From Nosema muscidifuracis (Eukaryota; Microsporidia; Nosematidae), in assembly GCA_028335825.1 (NCBI GenBank), contig JAIOKI010000026.1, forward strand, positions 62,001 through 126,000: a stretch of 64,000 bases of DNA. Direction: 5' to 3'. Each line of letters begins with the position of its first letter. Positions within the stretch are counted from its first letter, which is position 1. The notes below the pieces were generated by a model. It was not told the DNA's origin and ran no database searches. It saw only the letters and a list, made by a program, of their open reading frames with translations. Of this stretch, positions 22,767-32,577 are shown piece after piece. The position numbers and the translations under genes are program-made.

Positions 22767-23820
22767 AATTATAGGGTCTGTTTTTTTTAATTTATTTTAT
22801 ACTTTTAATATATTTTTTTTCAGATTTAAAGTTTGTAGAATAAGAAACAAACTTTAATAAAATCATCTCTCTATCAAATATATTGACAAATATTTTTTAA
22901 AATTTAATATGATAAATTAAATATAATTGAATGGTTTACTTAATACCTTAAAAATTATACATCAATTTTAAATTCTGAATTTATTACTGAATATTCTATA
23001 ATTTAAACAAAAAACAATTTATAAATATTTATTAAAAAATTTGATATAATTAACAATTTATTAAAATCGTTATTTATTAATTTTTTAAGGTCTTTATAAT
23101 TTCATGTATTAAATAAAAAACCTTTTTAATGTAATTTTTTTGTACTATATATTAAATTTTTTTGGTTTTTTAATGTATAATTATTTCTGAAGATCTTTGC
23201 TTAATTAATAATCAAAAAATATATTGAAAAAAATAAATTAACTTTTTTCCTTAAACTTTTGAATATAAATTTTATACTATATATTAATTAATATATACAA
23301 AGGTAGTAAATGATCTTAAAAGGTATAACAATAAATTAAATTTTAATTATAGAAAGTTTATGAACTATGTATATATTAAAAATATACCTTAAAACTAAAT
23401 TTAATAATTTATGATTGGCTGTTATTGAGATTAATTACAGCATAAATAAATTAATATAAAAATGTATGTATTTTTACGAAATGTTAAAACATTTTTAACT
23501 ATTACGGAATAAAAAAATTTAATTAGACTTTTTTCTTGTTTACTTTAGTTTCTATGTAAAAGTTTATACTAACAATAAAAAATAATCATTCAAGCTTGTT
23601 TTAATTTTAAAAAAACTCCACCTATTTTTAAGCAAAAAAAGAGTTTAATTAATTATACGAATTATAATCCCTAATCTATTTTTAAAAAATTTGCTTTTTC
23701 TCAACAATACAATGTAATAAAAAAATATAAAAGTCATTTGAAACAGCTTTAAGTAAAAAATTATAATTTGAAATAAATCTAGTAAAAATAAAAGAATATT
23801 AATTACCAAAATGTTATTAT
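22767..23820. other. AT-rich spacer
   Basis: Simple AT-rich sequence with no supported gene, RNA or strong tandem repeat. Confidence 0.55.
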
Positions 23821-25095
23821 TTAATTAGTAATTTTTTCATCACTCGTTTTCTCCATATCTTTTAAAGAATCAGAATTTTTTTCATCATTCATAAATATCT
23901 TAGCTTTTAAATAATTAGTAATTTTTCCATAATTCATTTCCTTCATATTTTTTAAATAATTAGTAATTTTTCCATAATTCATTTCCTTCATATTTTTTAA
24001 ATAATTAGTAATTTTTTCATCATTCATTTCCTTCATATCTTTTAAAGAATCATCATTCACTTTCTCCATATCTTTTAAAGAATCATCATTCACTTTCTCC
24101 ATATCTTTTAAAGAATCATCAATTTTTTCATCATTCATTTTCTCCATATTTTTTATAAAATCATCAATTTTTTCATCATTCATTTTCTCCATATTTTTTA
24201 TAAAATCATCAATTTTTTCATCATTCATTTTCTCCATATTTTTTATAAAATCATTAATTTTTTCATAATTCACTTTCTCCATATCTTTTAAAGAATCATC
24301 AATTTTTTCATAATTCACTTTCTCCATATCTTTTAAAGAATCATCAATTTTTTCATCATTCATTTTCTCCATATTTTTTATAAAATCATTAATTTTTTTA
24401 CAATTCATATCTATCTTGGCTTTTATATAAGCACCAATATCATCTTCCAGTAATCCTTCTTTTTTCATTAAATTTAGAGTAAGTAACCCCAAATGCACAT
24501 TTAATAATTCTATATTAGAAAAGTAAATATTCGTTATCTCTTTCATGGTGCTAAACCCACTTGTATTCATTCCCTCAGTTACCTTTATAAGTTCGATTTC
24601 TGAAGAAGTAATATGCCAAACATAAGCTTCATATTTCTTGTTATTAAAATTTTTAAGAGGATCTAAAGATCCAAATTCTCTTAATATACATTCCTTCCAT
24701 GTTTTTATACGAGACAAATACATTTCTAAATCGACTTTTAGATCATGATTTAAATCTTTAAAGCATATAAGTTCTTCCATTAAATTGGTCTTTCCTAAAA
24801 ATTTAGAATTATATTCAAAAATAAGATGAAATAATATAGTAATATTGATTTTTCCTATTTCGCATACTTTATTCATATCAGATAATCTTTCATTCAACCA
24901 TTTCTGATTAAATTCTTTAGATTTGTTATATTCAACAGCATCTTTTTCAAGTTCATAGAAAGAACAGACTTTTAACAGATCTTCTGAGTATTCAATAGCA
25001 GAATCTAAATCACTATAGGAAGTTGATAATTCCTTATATATTTCGTTACCTTGAAATCGACTTAATTTTATCAATGCATGGTTTAAAAAGAACAT
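23821..25095 (-). CDS. Secreted protein, family B (member 2) with long 15-residue repeat tail
   Basis: A 424-residue protein. The leader MFFLNHALIKLS and the first about 220 residues match family B (block REFGSLDPL, later LGLLTLNLMKKE). The C-terminal about 200 residues are an expansion of about thirteen units of a charged 15-residue motif, variants of MNDEKIDDFIKNMEK. Two units are cut to 11 residues (VNDDSLKDMEK), and the last units change to MNYGKITNYLKNMKE. The repeats would form one long amphipathic helix. CCCC lies seven bases before the ATG. Family relatives at 19315 and 26649 lack the tail, so it was added in this copy. The function is unknown; repeat tails in exported parasite proteins often vary between isolates. 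Confidence 0.75.
   Translation of the reverse strand: MFFLNHALIKLSRFQGNEIYKELSTSYSDLDSAIEYSEDLLKVCSFYELEKDAVEYNKSKEFNQKWLNERLSDMNKVCEIGKINITILFHLIFEYNSKFLGKTNLMEELICFKDLNHDLKVDLEMYLSRIKTWKECILREFGSLDPLKNFNNKKYEAYVWHITSSEIELIKVTEGMNTSGFSTMKEITNIYFSNIELLNVHLGLLTLNLMKKEGLLEDDIGAYIKAKIDMNCKKINDFIKNMEKMNDEKIDDSLKDMEKVNYEKIDDSLKDMEKVNYEKINDFIKNMEKMNDEKIDDFIKNMEKMNDEKIDDFIKNMEKMNDEKIDDSLKDMEKVNDDSLKDMEKVNDDSLKDMKEMNDEKITNYLKNMKEMNYGKITNYLKNMKEMNYGKITNYLKAKIFMNDEKNSDSLKDMEKTSDEKITN
23830..24400 (-). repeat. 45-bp coding tandem repeats
   Basis: About thirteen 45-base units (two of 33 bases) in frame with the gene at 23821-25095. Some neighbouring units are identical, so recent unequal exchange is likely. 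Unit subtypes FIKNMEK, SLKDMEK and YLKNMKE occur in blocks, which shows the order of expansion. Confidence 0.85.
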
Positions 25096-25106
25096 TATAA
25101 TTGGGG

Positions 25107-26648
25107 TTAATTAAGTTTAATTAAAAAAAATAATAATTAATTTTAATTAAAATAGAAAAAATATTTATTTTTATATATAAAAACGATTATGTTAGGTTTT
25201 TAGTTAAAATAATTCTCTTAAATTAACAAATTTTATTTCAATTTATTATTCTTTTTAACATTTATCAATAAGTGATTGATGCTTATTATTTACCTTATAA
25301 TATATTCTACCTAAAATTTATCTTTATCTTTAATAAATTTCCTCCTTATATATATTATTAAGCATTATGATCTGTTTTATGAAAAATAAGCCAATACTAA
25401 CTACATAATTTTTATAGTGATAATTACTTATAATTCTATATCTTTAAATAGGAATTATATTGGTCTTACATTTGTTACAAGTTTCTAATTCATTGTGTTG
25501 GGGACTGATACGTCTATAAAGAAACAAAGTCAATTCTTTGGATCAGTTTAAGTTTTCTTGCTGATTTAATTTATCAATCCAAATAATTATAAAAAAGAAC
25601 CCTTAAAATAATAAATATGTTTTTCAGCAACAATTCTTTATACAACACATTGGCTAATAAATCATTTATATTTGTTTCTTTTATTATTCAGTTATTAAAT
25701 TTTCTTTACTGGATATTAAATTTTATAAAAAAATAATATATAATCAATTTAGACACAATTAGTCATTTATATTTTATCTTTATGATTGTATTTTTAAATT
25801 CTAGAATTAATTAATCCTTAAAAAGCTAATCTTTTTTAAAAATTTTAGTTAATAAAAATTAACAAACGATCAGTTTAATTTAATTAAAATGGTCTCTGAA
25901 ACATTCTTTAACTATTTCTTTAGATAAATAACTGATATTAAACTAAATCTTTAAACTTTTTTTACAACTTGACTATAAAAAGTTGCAGTTAAAACCAGCA
26001 TTAGTTAACCCAAGAATTGATTTTTCGAAAAGCTTAAGCAAATTGACAGGGTGCTCAGTGTTAAATAATTTATATATCTCCCAAATAAATCTTACTTTTA
26101 GTTCACACATAAGTAAAAGATAAAAACAATCTCTTGTTTGATATGTAATATCAAATTTTTAAAAAACAATAAATATCAGACTTTGAATTATACTCAAAGT
26201 TCAGACATATGTTTAAACTAAAATGATCAAGATGAATTTTGAAGCTTTCTATAAAGGTGAAAGAAATAAAATCAAACAAGATAATAAGAGAAGTTAAACA
26301 GATGGAAAGATATATTCAACATAAATTAATTATAACTTCATCAAATGTATTTAACGTATTTCACTCTTTCTTTTTAAAGTACTTGATACTAGCAAATTAG
26401 TCAACCTTTTGTTATAAAACGATTTACTGATGATGTTTGATGTAAAAATTGAGAAATTTATTTTTAACTTTTAATAATATAAGTACATTCTCGTATAATA
26501 ATAAACTTATTTATCTACTATTTCGAATGGACTTTTGATCTTATTCAAAATAGTTTTTATTTAACAGCTTAATAATAAATACTAAGACCAAGTATACTTG
26601 ATTTTACAAAAAAAAAAGATATATAAAATAAAAATTATTTATTAGTCT
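25107..26648. other. 1.5-kb spacer with possible retroelement trace
   Basis: AT-rich spacer apart from a richer patch described separately (about 25940-26300). A second short richer stretch lies near 25490-25590. No intact gene is supported. Confidence 0.45.
25940..26300 (+). mobile_element. Possible decayed Ty3/gypsy retroelement fragment
   Basis: On the plus strand a short readable stretch includes NPRIDFSKSLSK. This resembles the reverse transcriptase/RNase H junction of Ty3/gypsy elements, where a P-x-F-S-K-x-F block is typical. The remnant is small and broken in several places, with no terminal repeats seen. Age is probably old. Resemblance rests on one short block, so confidence is low. 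Confidence 0.25.
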
Positions 26649-27311
26649 CTAAACTGGTAACTTTAAATATTCAAAATAGCACTTTTTAGATTTTATGTAT
26701 TCAATATTTTTTCTTAAAATACGTATAGTAAGTAAATTTGCATATTCACTTAATACACACAAATTTTTGATATATTTATATAGACATAATTGATCACAAG
26801 ATAAATTTTTGGTGTCTAATACTTCATCTAATATTTTAGTGCAAGTATCTATTTTTGAAACATTCCATGCAAAAACATCATAAATGTTTTTCTTTTTTAG
26901 AAGAAGTACTTCTGTATTTCCATTCACATTTTCAAAACTCTCAATACGATCCATATAATTCTTTAAATGTAATTCTAAAATAGAATCTGTCATATTTGAA
27001 TAATCAAATGTATTTTCAGATTCCAACTTTTCTAATCTTTCATAACTTCTTTTTTCAAGTATATTAAGTATAATTAAAAAATTACAATTTTTTTCTTTAC
27101 ACATCCAATCTAAATCATATATTCTTGATACTAACCAATCTTCTAAAATATATTTAACTGCTAAATCATTGTCAAGATGTGATGTTTCTGAATTTGGTAA
27201 TATTTCGATTATTTTAGAAGCATAGTTTACAATATCATAAATTTCATCTTCTGATGAATTTTCAGAGGATGATAATTTAACAAATGTATGATATAGAAAT
27301 AATAAAAGCAT
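26649..27311 (-). CDS. Small secreted protein, family B (member 3)
   Basis: A 220-residue protein with leader MLLLFLYHTFVKLSS and an acidic, helical body. Family B landmarks are the YMDRIES helix, the YDVFAWNVSKID stretch (compare YEAYVWHITSSEIE in member 2) and the final YANLLTIRILRKN helix (compare YSDLLTIKFLRRF in member 1). It has four Cys not shared by all members. CCCC lies one base before the ATG. Predicted exported; function unknown. Its closest relative by eye is the N-terminal part of 23821-25095. Confidence 0.75.
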   Translation of the reverse strand: MLLLFLYHTFVKLSSSENSSEDEIYDIVNYASKIIEILPNSETSHLDNDLAVKYILEDWLVSRIYDLDWMCKEKNCNFLIILNILEKRSYERLEKLESENTFDYSNMTDSILELHLKNYMDRIESFENVNGNTEVLLLKKKNIYDVFAWNVSKIDTCTKILDEVLDTKNLSCDQLCLYKYIKNLCVLSEYANLLTIRILRKNIEYIKSKKCYFEYLKLPV

Positions 27312-27316
27312 TGGGG

Positions 27317-28381
27317 TTTCAATAAAACTGTTTAATATTTAATTAAGAAACGTTTGACATTTAATTTATTATTTTTTTCGTTTATATATATGTACTACAA
27401 AATAATAAGATGTATTAAAAACATTAATAAAGTAAAGATTTAATTTAAAAATATTAAAGAAAATCTTTTATATTTAAAATACGTCTTAAACTTATTTTAG
27501 AATATTTTTTATATTAAAAATATGTCTTAAACTTATTTTAGAATATTTTTTATAAGAATCTTGATTTTAATATATTAGAGATTTTGTAAATTATTTAATT
27601 TAATAAATATTTATAAAATTAATTCTTATTTTTCAGTCTTTTATTTGTAAAGTCTAATGTTAAAAATTTCATATTCAGAATTTTGACATAAATGATGTGT
27701 AAATTTTTTTAAAAATAATATGAAAGAAATTACACAAAAAAATTAAACTGTAAATTTATTTGTTTAATATTAAATAATTAGATGTGAAAATATTCACAAA
27801 TAAATATTATGTCAGTACGTCATAACAATATTATTATTTTGAACATTTTCGTAATTTAAAATATTTTTAATTAGTTAAAACTACACAATTATAAAAATAA
27901 GTTTTCAGTTTAATTTCTCATTAATGATCGATTTAATTTGTCTTGTAAAAACAATTATCAGAGGTAATTTTAAGTTAACAATAATTTCTTTTTCAAAGAA
28001 TTAATTAAATTCAAATTTTAAATACTTCATATTATATAAATATACCATATATAAATTTAATTAATATACCATATATAAATTTTAATATTAAATCTATTTA
28101 TACTACTCAATATAATATTTACAACTAATCTTTAAAAAATTATCAAAAGGGTTTAACAATTAATTAAATTTTTATTTAAATGACTAGCTAAACTTTCCTT
28201 TCTCAAATCCTGATGTAATTTTATTATTAGCAGATAAAATATATAAGTAATTAAAATAATTGTATTATAAAAATTAATTAAATATAATAATAAATTTTAA
28301 ATTCAAACATTTTATATAAATAGAAATTTATTGAATTTTTGATAATATTTAAAACATCTCTGTTATAAATTTAAAATTAAT
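27317..28381. other. AT-rich spacer with short duplications
   Basis: A duplication of about 60 bases around TGTCTTAAACTTATTTTAGAATATTTT (27460-27555) and a duplicated ATACCATATATAAATTT block near 28045-28085. No gene is seen. Confidence 0.55.
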
Positions 28382-29023
28382 TTAATTTTTTATATTCTGA
28401 TAACAAACTTCTTTACTATCATCAATAGAAGATTCACTCATAGTTTCTAAAAATTTGAATGATAATAAAGTAGAATAAGCTTCTATATGATCCTCTATAG
28501 TATTAAGTAAATAATAAACTTCGTTTAGATCGTTATAATTCTTAGTGTGGCATTCATTGATATCACTAAATTCTTTATTAAACATCGAATCAAATTTCTT
28601 CCAAGTATTCCATTGTTTTTTTGCTATTTCATCTTTAGATAAGTCAGGAGTTATTCTTAAATGATCAATGAGCTTTGATTCTCCTTCAAATAACAAAATA
28701 TTAAGATTATCTATTTTATTTTGTATTTCACTTACAGACATCTTTTCATACTTTTTTTCAATATTTTCATCAGTCTTTGATAACTGATTTAAAGCTTTTT
28801 CTAAAACAAAATCAAGCGTGTCTTTCTTAATTAAATCAAAAATCTTTCTCAAATGCTTAGATGCTTTCTTAACAAATTTCTTAGTTTTTGCTTGGTTCAT
28901 TTCATGAGAATTAACAGTAGACTTTAAAAGTGAAACAGTATCCATTAGACAGTCTAACATAACATCAATATTTTCTGATTCTCTGGTCATAGTTATAATA
29001 AAATATAGATTTAATAAAAGCAT
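28382..29023 (-). CDS. Small secreted protein, family C (member 1)
   Basis: A 213-residue protein with leader MLLLNLYFIITMT and an almost entirely helical, charged body. It is paralogous to the adjacent upstream gene (29247-29858): shared blocks are a DT-x-S start, KTKKFVKK or KTKKKIDE, L-x-QLSKTDENIEKKYEKM or LEYFSKIDKNFREKYKSI, and a final YSTLLSFKFLE or YTTLIYYRFLD helix. That last helix also resembles the end of family B, so the families may share one fold. CCCC lies one base before the ATG. The two genes are only 223 bases apart. Predicted exported; function unknown. Confidence 0.76.
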   Translation of the reverse strand: MLLLNLYFIITMTRESENIDVMLDCLMDTVSLLKSTVNSHEMNQAKTKKFVKKASKHLRKIFDLIKKDTLDFVLEKALNQLSKTDENIEKKYEKMSVSEIQNKIDNLNILLFEGESKLIDHLRITPDLSKDEIAKKQWNTWKKFDSMFNKEFSDINECHTKNYNDLNEVYYLLNTIEDHIEAYSTLLSFKFLETMSESSIDDSKEVCYQNIKN

Positions 29024-29246
29024 TGGGGCATAGAATAATTTTTTTTTAAAAAATTGAATAAATTTTTAACGAAATTAAATTTAATTAAAATAAAAAAATA
29101 TTTTGATTCTTTAAAAAGGAGACTGAAAAATATATAATTAAAAATATTTATAACATTAATCATTCAATATAAATCATAACTTCCATTAAAATTTATAATA
29201 AGATATGATTTTTAATAATGACGTAATTAAAAATAAAAAAAAAGTT

Positions 29247-29858
29247 TTAATTTTTTACTAATTCTTGACTAGATTTCTTCTGAGAAGATACTTTAATATT
29301 ATTTTTAACATTCTCATCAAGAAATCGATAATAAATTAACGTAGTATAATGATAAATTTCTTCTTTATATTTGTCAAGAATTTCAAAATTATCTTCCAAA
29401 TTGTAAAAATCTTCAGCTCTTATTCCTTTTTTTTTCCATTCCATATATAAAACTTCTTTGTCACTTCGTTTTAATAAATTATTAGCGGTACTTATCATCT
29501 CTCTCATTTTTTTTTGTTCATTATCGTATAATGTATTCAAATAAATAATCTTATTTTCAAGTTCTTTTAGAGTAATACTTTTGTATTTTTCTCTAAAATT
29601 TTTATCAATTTTAGAAAAATATTCTAAAGATTCTTCTAAATCACTTTCATCTTCAGAATTATCCATCATAGTTAATAACATTCTAAGGTTTTCTGAAGAT
29701 TCATCAATCTTTTTCTTAGTTTTTATTTCCACATTATCTTCTGAATAAGTAGTATCATTAATTATACTAGGTGTATCCAAAAGACTTCCAAGTACTTGTC
29801 CAGCATTTGATTTCTCAGATGCTTTTATCATATTGTAAAATATAAGAAAAAATAGCAT
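29247..29858 (-). CDS. Small secreted protein, family C (member 2)
   Basis: A 203-residue protein with leader MLFFLIFYNMIKAS, paralogous along its length to its downstream neighbour at 28382-29023. The body is acidic and helical, with a Lys/Ser-rich tail (SSQKKSSQELVKN). GGGG at 29860-29863 on the plus strand gives CCCC just upstream of the ATG. This is the clearest tandem duplicate pair of the cluster. No recognised domain. Predicted exported to the host cell or spore surface. Confidence 0.76.
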   Translation of the reverse strand: MLFFLIFYNMIKASEKSNAGQVLGSLLDTPSIINDTTYSEDNVEIKTKKKIDESSENLRMLLTMMDNSEDESDLEESLEYFSKIDKNFREKYKSITLKELENKIIYLNTLYDNEQKKMREMISTANNLLKRSDKEVLYMEWKKKGIRAEDFYNLEDNFEILDKYKEEIYHYTTLIYYRFLDENVKNNIKVSSQKKSSQELVKN

Positions 29859-29863
29859 AGGGG

Positions 29864-31738
29864 TGTAATTAAATTCTATTATAAAAAACTATAATTTAAT
29901 AAAATTATTTAGATATGTTATTTATTTTAACAACACATAATTAAATTTGAAATTAATTTTTATATTTAAATTTTTTTTGTTTTTTTATTACTTTCTCATT
30001 CGTCATATTAAATTTTAATTTATAAAAAAAAATCAAACAATTAAATGTGACAAAATGAATAAAAAAAGGTTAATTATATAATTATAAATTTATATTTTAC
30101 CTGTAAATTAAAATGAAAATAAAATGACCTTAAATGCTTTTTTCGAATATTATAAATTAATATTTTTATTAAGAAACTTATTTAATTTATACACGTTTAG
30201 TCTCATATTATAAATTAACATTTTATTAAGAAACTTATTTAATTTATAAATCATTTAATCTCATATTATAAATTATTTTTTTTATTAAGAAACTTATTTT
30301 ATTTATACACGTTTTTATATGACATTCCATGTAAAAAATCTAAAATTTTATTTTTAAAACAAAATAATAGAATGAATAGAAAAATATATAAAGTTTGACT
30401 AAAAGCCATAATTTTGATTTACACTAGAGCTAATACTCGTTTATTTGATAATGTGTAAGTATTATGAATTATTAAAGCTATTTATAAAAATATATAAAGT
30501 TGAAATGTATTTATCTTTTTCTCTTATTAAATTACATTCATTTATAAAACAGAAAAACTTTAGATAATTTTTTATAATAAAATGAACTTAAAGAATCATT
30601 TTATTTATAGATATATTATCATTCAAAGAAATATTTGTACTTCGAGATCAATCTATTTTATTATATAAAAAGTTTGCTATTTTTTTTTTAACCCTTAATA
30701 ATAGAAGTATATTCACATTCTTAAAATGGGAAGAATTTAGCTAGTAGAAAAAATATAAATCAGAATTTAATAAATAGCAAAATTTTTATATTGATTTATT
30801 TTATATAAAAAATACTAGAATGTGTACATTATTTTTAATTCAAATATAATATTTCTATAAAACATAAATCTAAGCAAATCAATTTTTATAAAGTTAAATT
30901 ATAATATCAAAATATATTTGTCCTAGCATTAAAATTATTATCAATGGTATTTTTATATACATTTACCAATAATCTCATTAATAAATCACTTTAAATGATT
31001 AATTGTAAGATAAATTCTAAGATCAGAATAAATTTAAAAATTTTGATGTATTCGAGTTAGAATTATATTTTAACTCAATTATCTTTTTTCTATTAATTCA
31101 ACAAATTCTCTCATAACGAATATAATTTTTCAACAGCATAGATTTATTTTATTTTCACTTGATAAATTTACTTTCTACAAGTAAAATTTTTAAATATCTT
31201 AACTAAATTTAATAGCTTTTATTTTAATATACACATTATTTTCTAATTAAATTTAAATCACGCTATAAAAAATGAAATATTCTAAGTATTTAGTATAAAT
31301 GATTAAATATTGTATTTTTATTAAGATATATTACCACATATAACCATACTTTTTACTAATATGTTTATTTTTACCAGTATATCTTAAATATATAAAAAAA
31401 AATAAAATAAAATCAGTAAAGAAGAAAAACCCCCTGGCCAATAAAATCTTAAATATATAAAATTTTTACTGTTCTAAATAACTTGTTATTTTTAATAAAT
31501 AATTTAAGATATTATTAATGTTATCTATTTATGTTTATTATTAAATTAGCTAAAAGTGAAATTATTTAAAATAAATATTAGAAGACGTGTCATCCTGTCA
31601 AACAATTGATTTTAATAAATGTCTTCAACTTAATATTGTCTAACAAATATATATAAAATTTTTTATATTACTCTTCAAAATATCATAATAAAGATTAATT
31701 TTATATTGATTGTATAAAAACATTTAATGAGATCGAAT
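29864..31738. other. 1.9-kb AT-rich spacer
   Basis: Apart from the 58-base tandem repeat listed separately, the spacer shows no gene. A run CCCCCTGGCC at about 31430 stands out from the AT background but no ATG follows it on either strand at the usual distance. Confidence 0.5.
30147..30315. repeat. 58-bp tandem repeat, three copies
   Basis: Units start near 30147, 30205 and 30263, each with ATATTATAAATT and TTAAGAAACTTATTT; two end in a TACACGTTT phrase. The copies differ by a few bases. Non-coding. Confidence 0.8.
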
Positions 31739-32047
31739 TTATTCTAACAAATATTCTTCATCAAGTGGAGTTATCGTAAGATAATCTATGTAAGATCCAA
31801 ATCTATTTTTTTTTATAGTTATAAAAGATTTTTCTTTTATATGAGAATTTTTGTCTTCATCACTCTCAAAAATATTAGCTTCATCATTTTCAAAAATATT
31901 AGCTTGATCACTCTCAGAAATATTAGCTTGATCATCTTTCTCATAATTAACAATTATTTCATCTTGCTCTGTATAACCAATACTTTCTATAATGCTAAAA
32001 CTTAATAAAAAATTCAATAAAAATTTTAACATCGAGATTAATATCAT
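31739..32047 (-). CDS. Small acidic secreted protein with DQANIFE repeats
   Basis: A 102-residue protein. The leader is long and hydrophobic (about 1-24) and may be a signal peptide or anchor. A strongly acidic section has three to four units of SDQANIFE type (about 38-66), followed by a basic KNRFGSYIDYL stretch. That FGS block recalls the FGSL block of family B, so it could be a shortened relative; this is weak. CCC touches the ATG. Unknown function. Confidence 0.65.
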   Translation of the reverse strand: MILISMLKFLLNFLLSFSIIESIGYTEQDEIIVNYEKDDQANISESDQANIFENDEANIFESDEDKNSHIKEKSFITIKKNRFGSYIDYLTITPLDEEYLLE

Positions 32048-32163
32048 GGGTTAAATTTTTATCATTCGTAACTAATATTAGATAAATACATAATTTTATT
32101 AAGAAGATATTAGAACTAAAAAAATAACATATTAAATCGTTGTTAAAAAAAATTATAAATTAA

Positions 32164-32577
32164 TTATTTTTTATTTTTTTTAATATCTTGTTCTTTATTT
32201 TCGATAGAATCTTTAATAAAGCTTGGTGTTGCATCTTTATAAACCCTCTGATATTTTTCATTATCAAAGATAATAGTAGGAAGTCCTTTATTTTTAGTTT
32301 CTGGTAGATAACAATTTTCAATATCTTCAACTACATTATCATTAGGAAGAATATTTTTAGTATTAGGAAGAGTATTTTTAGTATCAGATAAACAATCTGA
32401 AGAATTATCTGTAATTAAAGGATCTATAGATCCTTCTAAAGGTACATAATATGGATCCACAATAATCTCTTCATAGTTGTTATCATTTTCTTCACATAGC
32501 CTTTTATAATCAAAATTTTGTTTATTACTTTCGATAGATGCTTTAATCAAGTACTTACATAAAATAATTAACAACAT
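32164..32577 (-). CDS. Small acidic secreted protein
   Basis: A 137-residue protein with leader MLLIILCKYLIKAS, very similar in form to MLFFLIFYNMIKAS of the family C gene. The mature part is acidic with DPYYVPLEGSIDPLI and two copies of a LPNTKN/LSDTKN repeat, ending in a lysine-rich tail. No domain is recognised. CCC lies three bases before the ATG. It lies only 116 bases upstream of the previous small acidic gene on the same strand. Predicted exported. Confidence 0.68.
   Translation of the reverse strand: MLLIILCKYLIKASIESNKQNFDYKRLCEENDNNYEEIIVDPYYVPLEGSIDPLITDNSSDCLSDTKNTLPNTKNILPNDNVVEDIENCYLPETKNKGLPTIIFDNEKYQRVYKDATPSFIKDSIENKEQDIKKNKK

Noticed and set aside
31425-31445. CCCCCTGGCC run as a start signal
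   Set aside because: No ATG with an open frame follows within about 30 bases on either strand.
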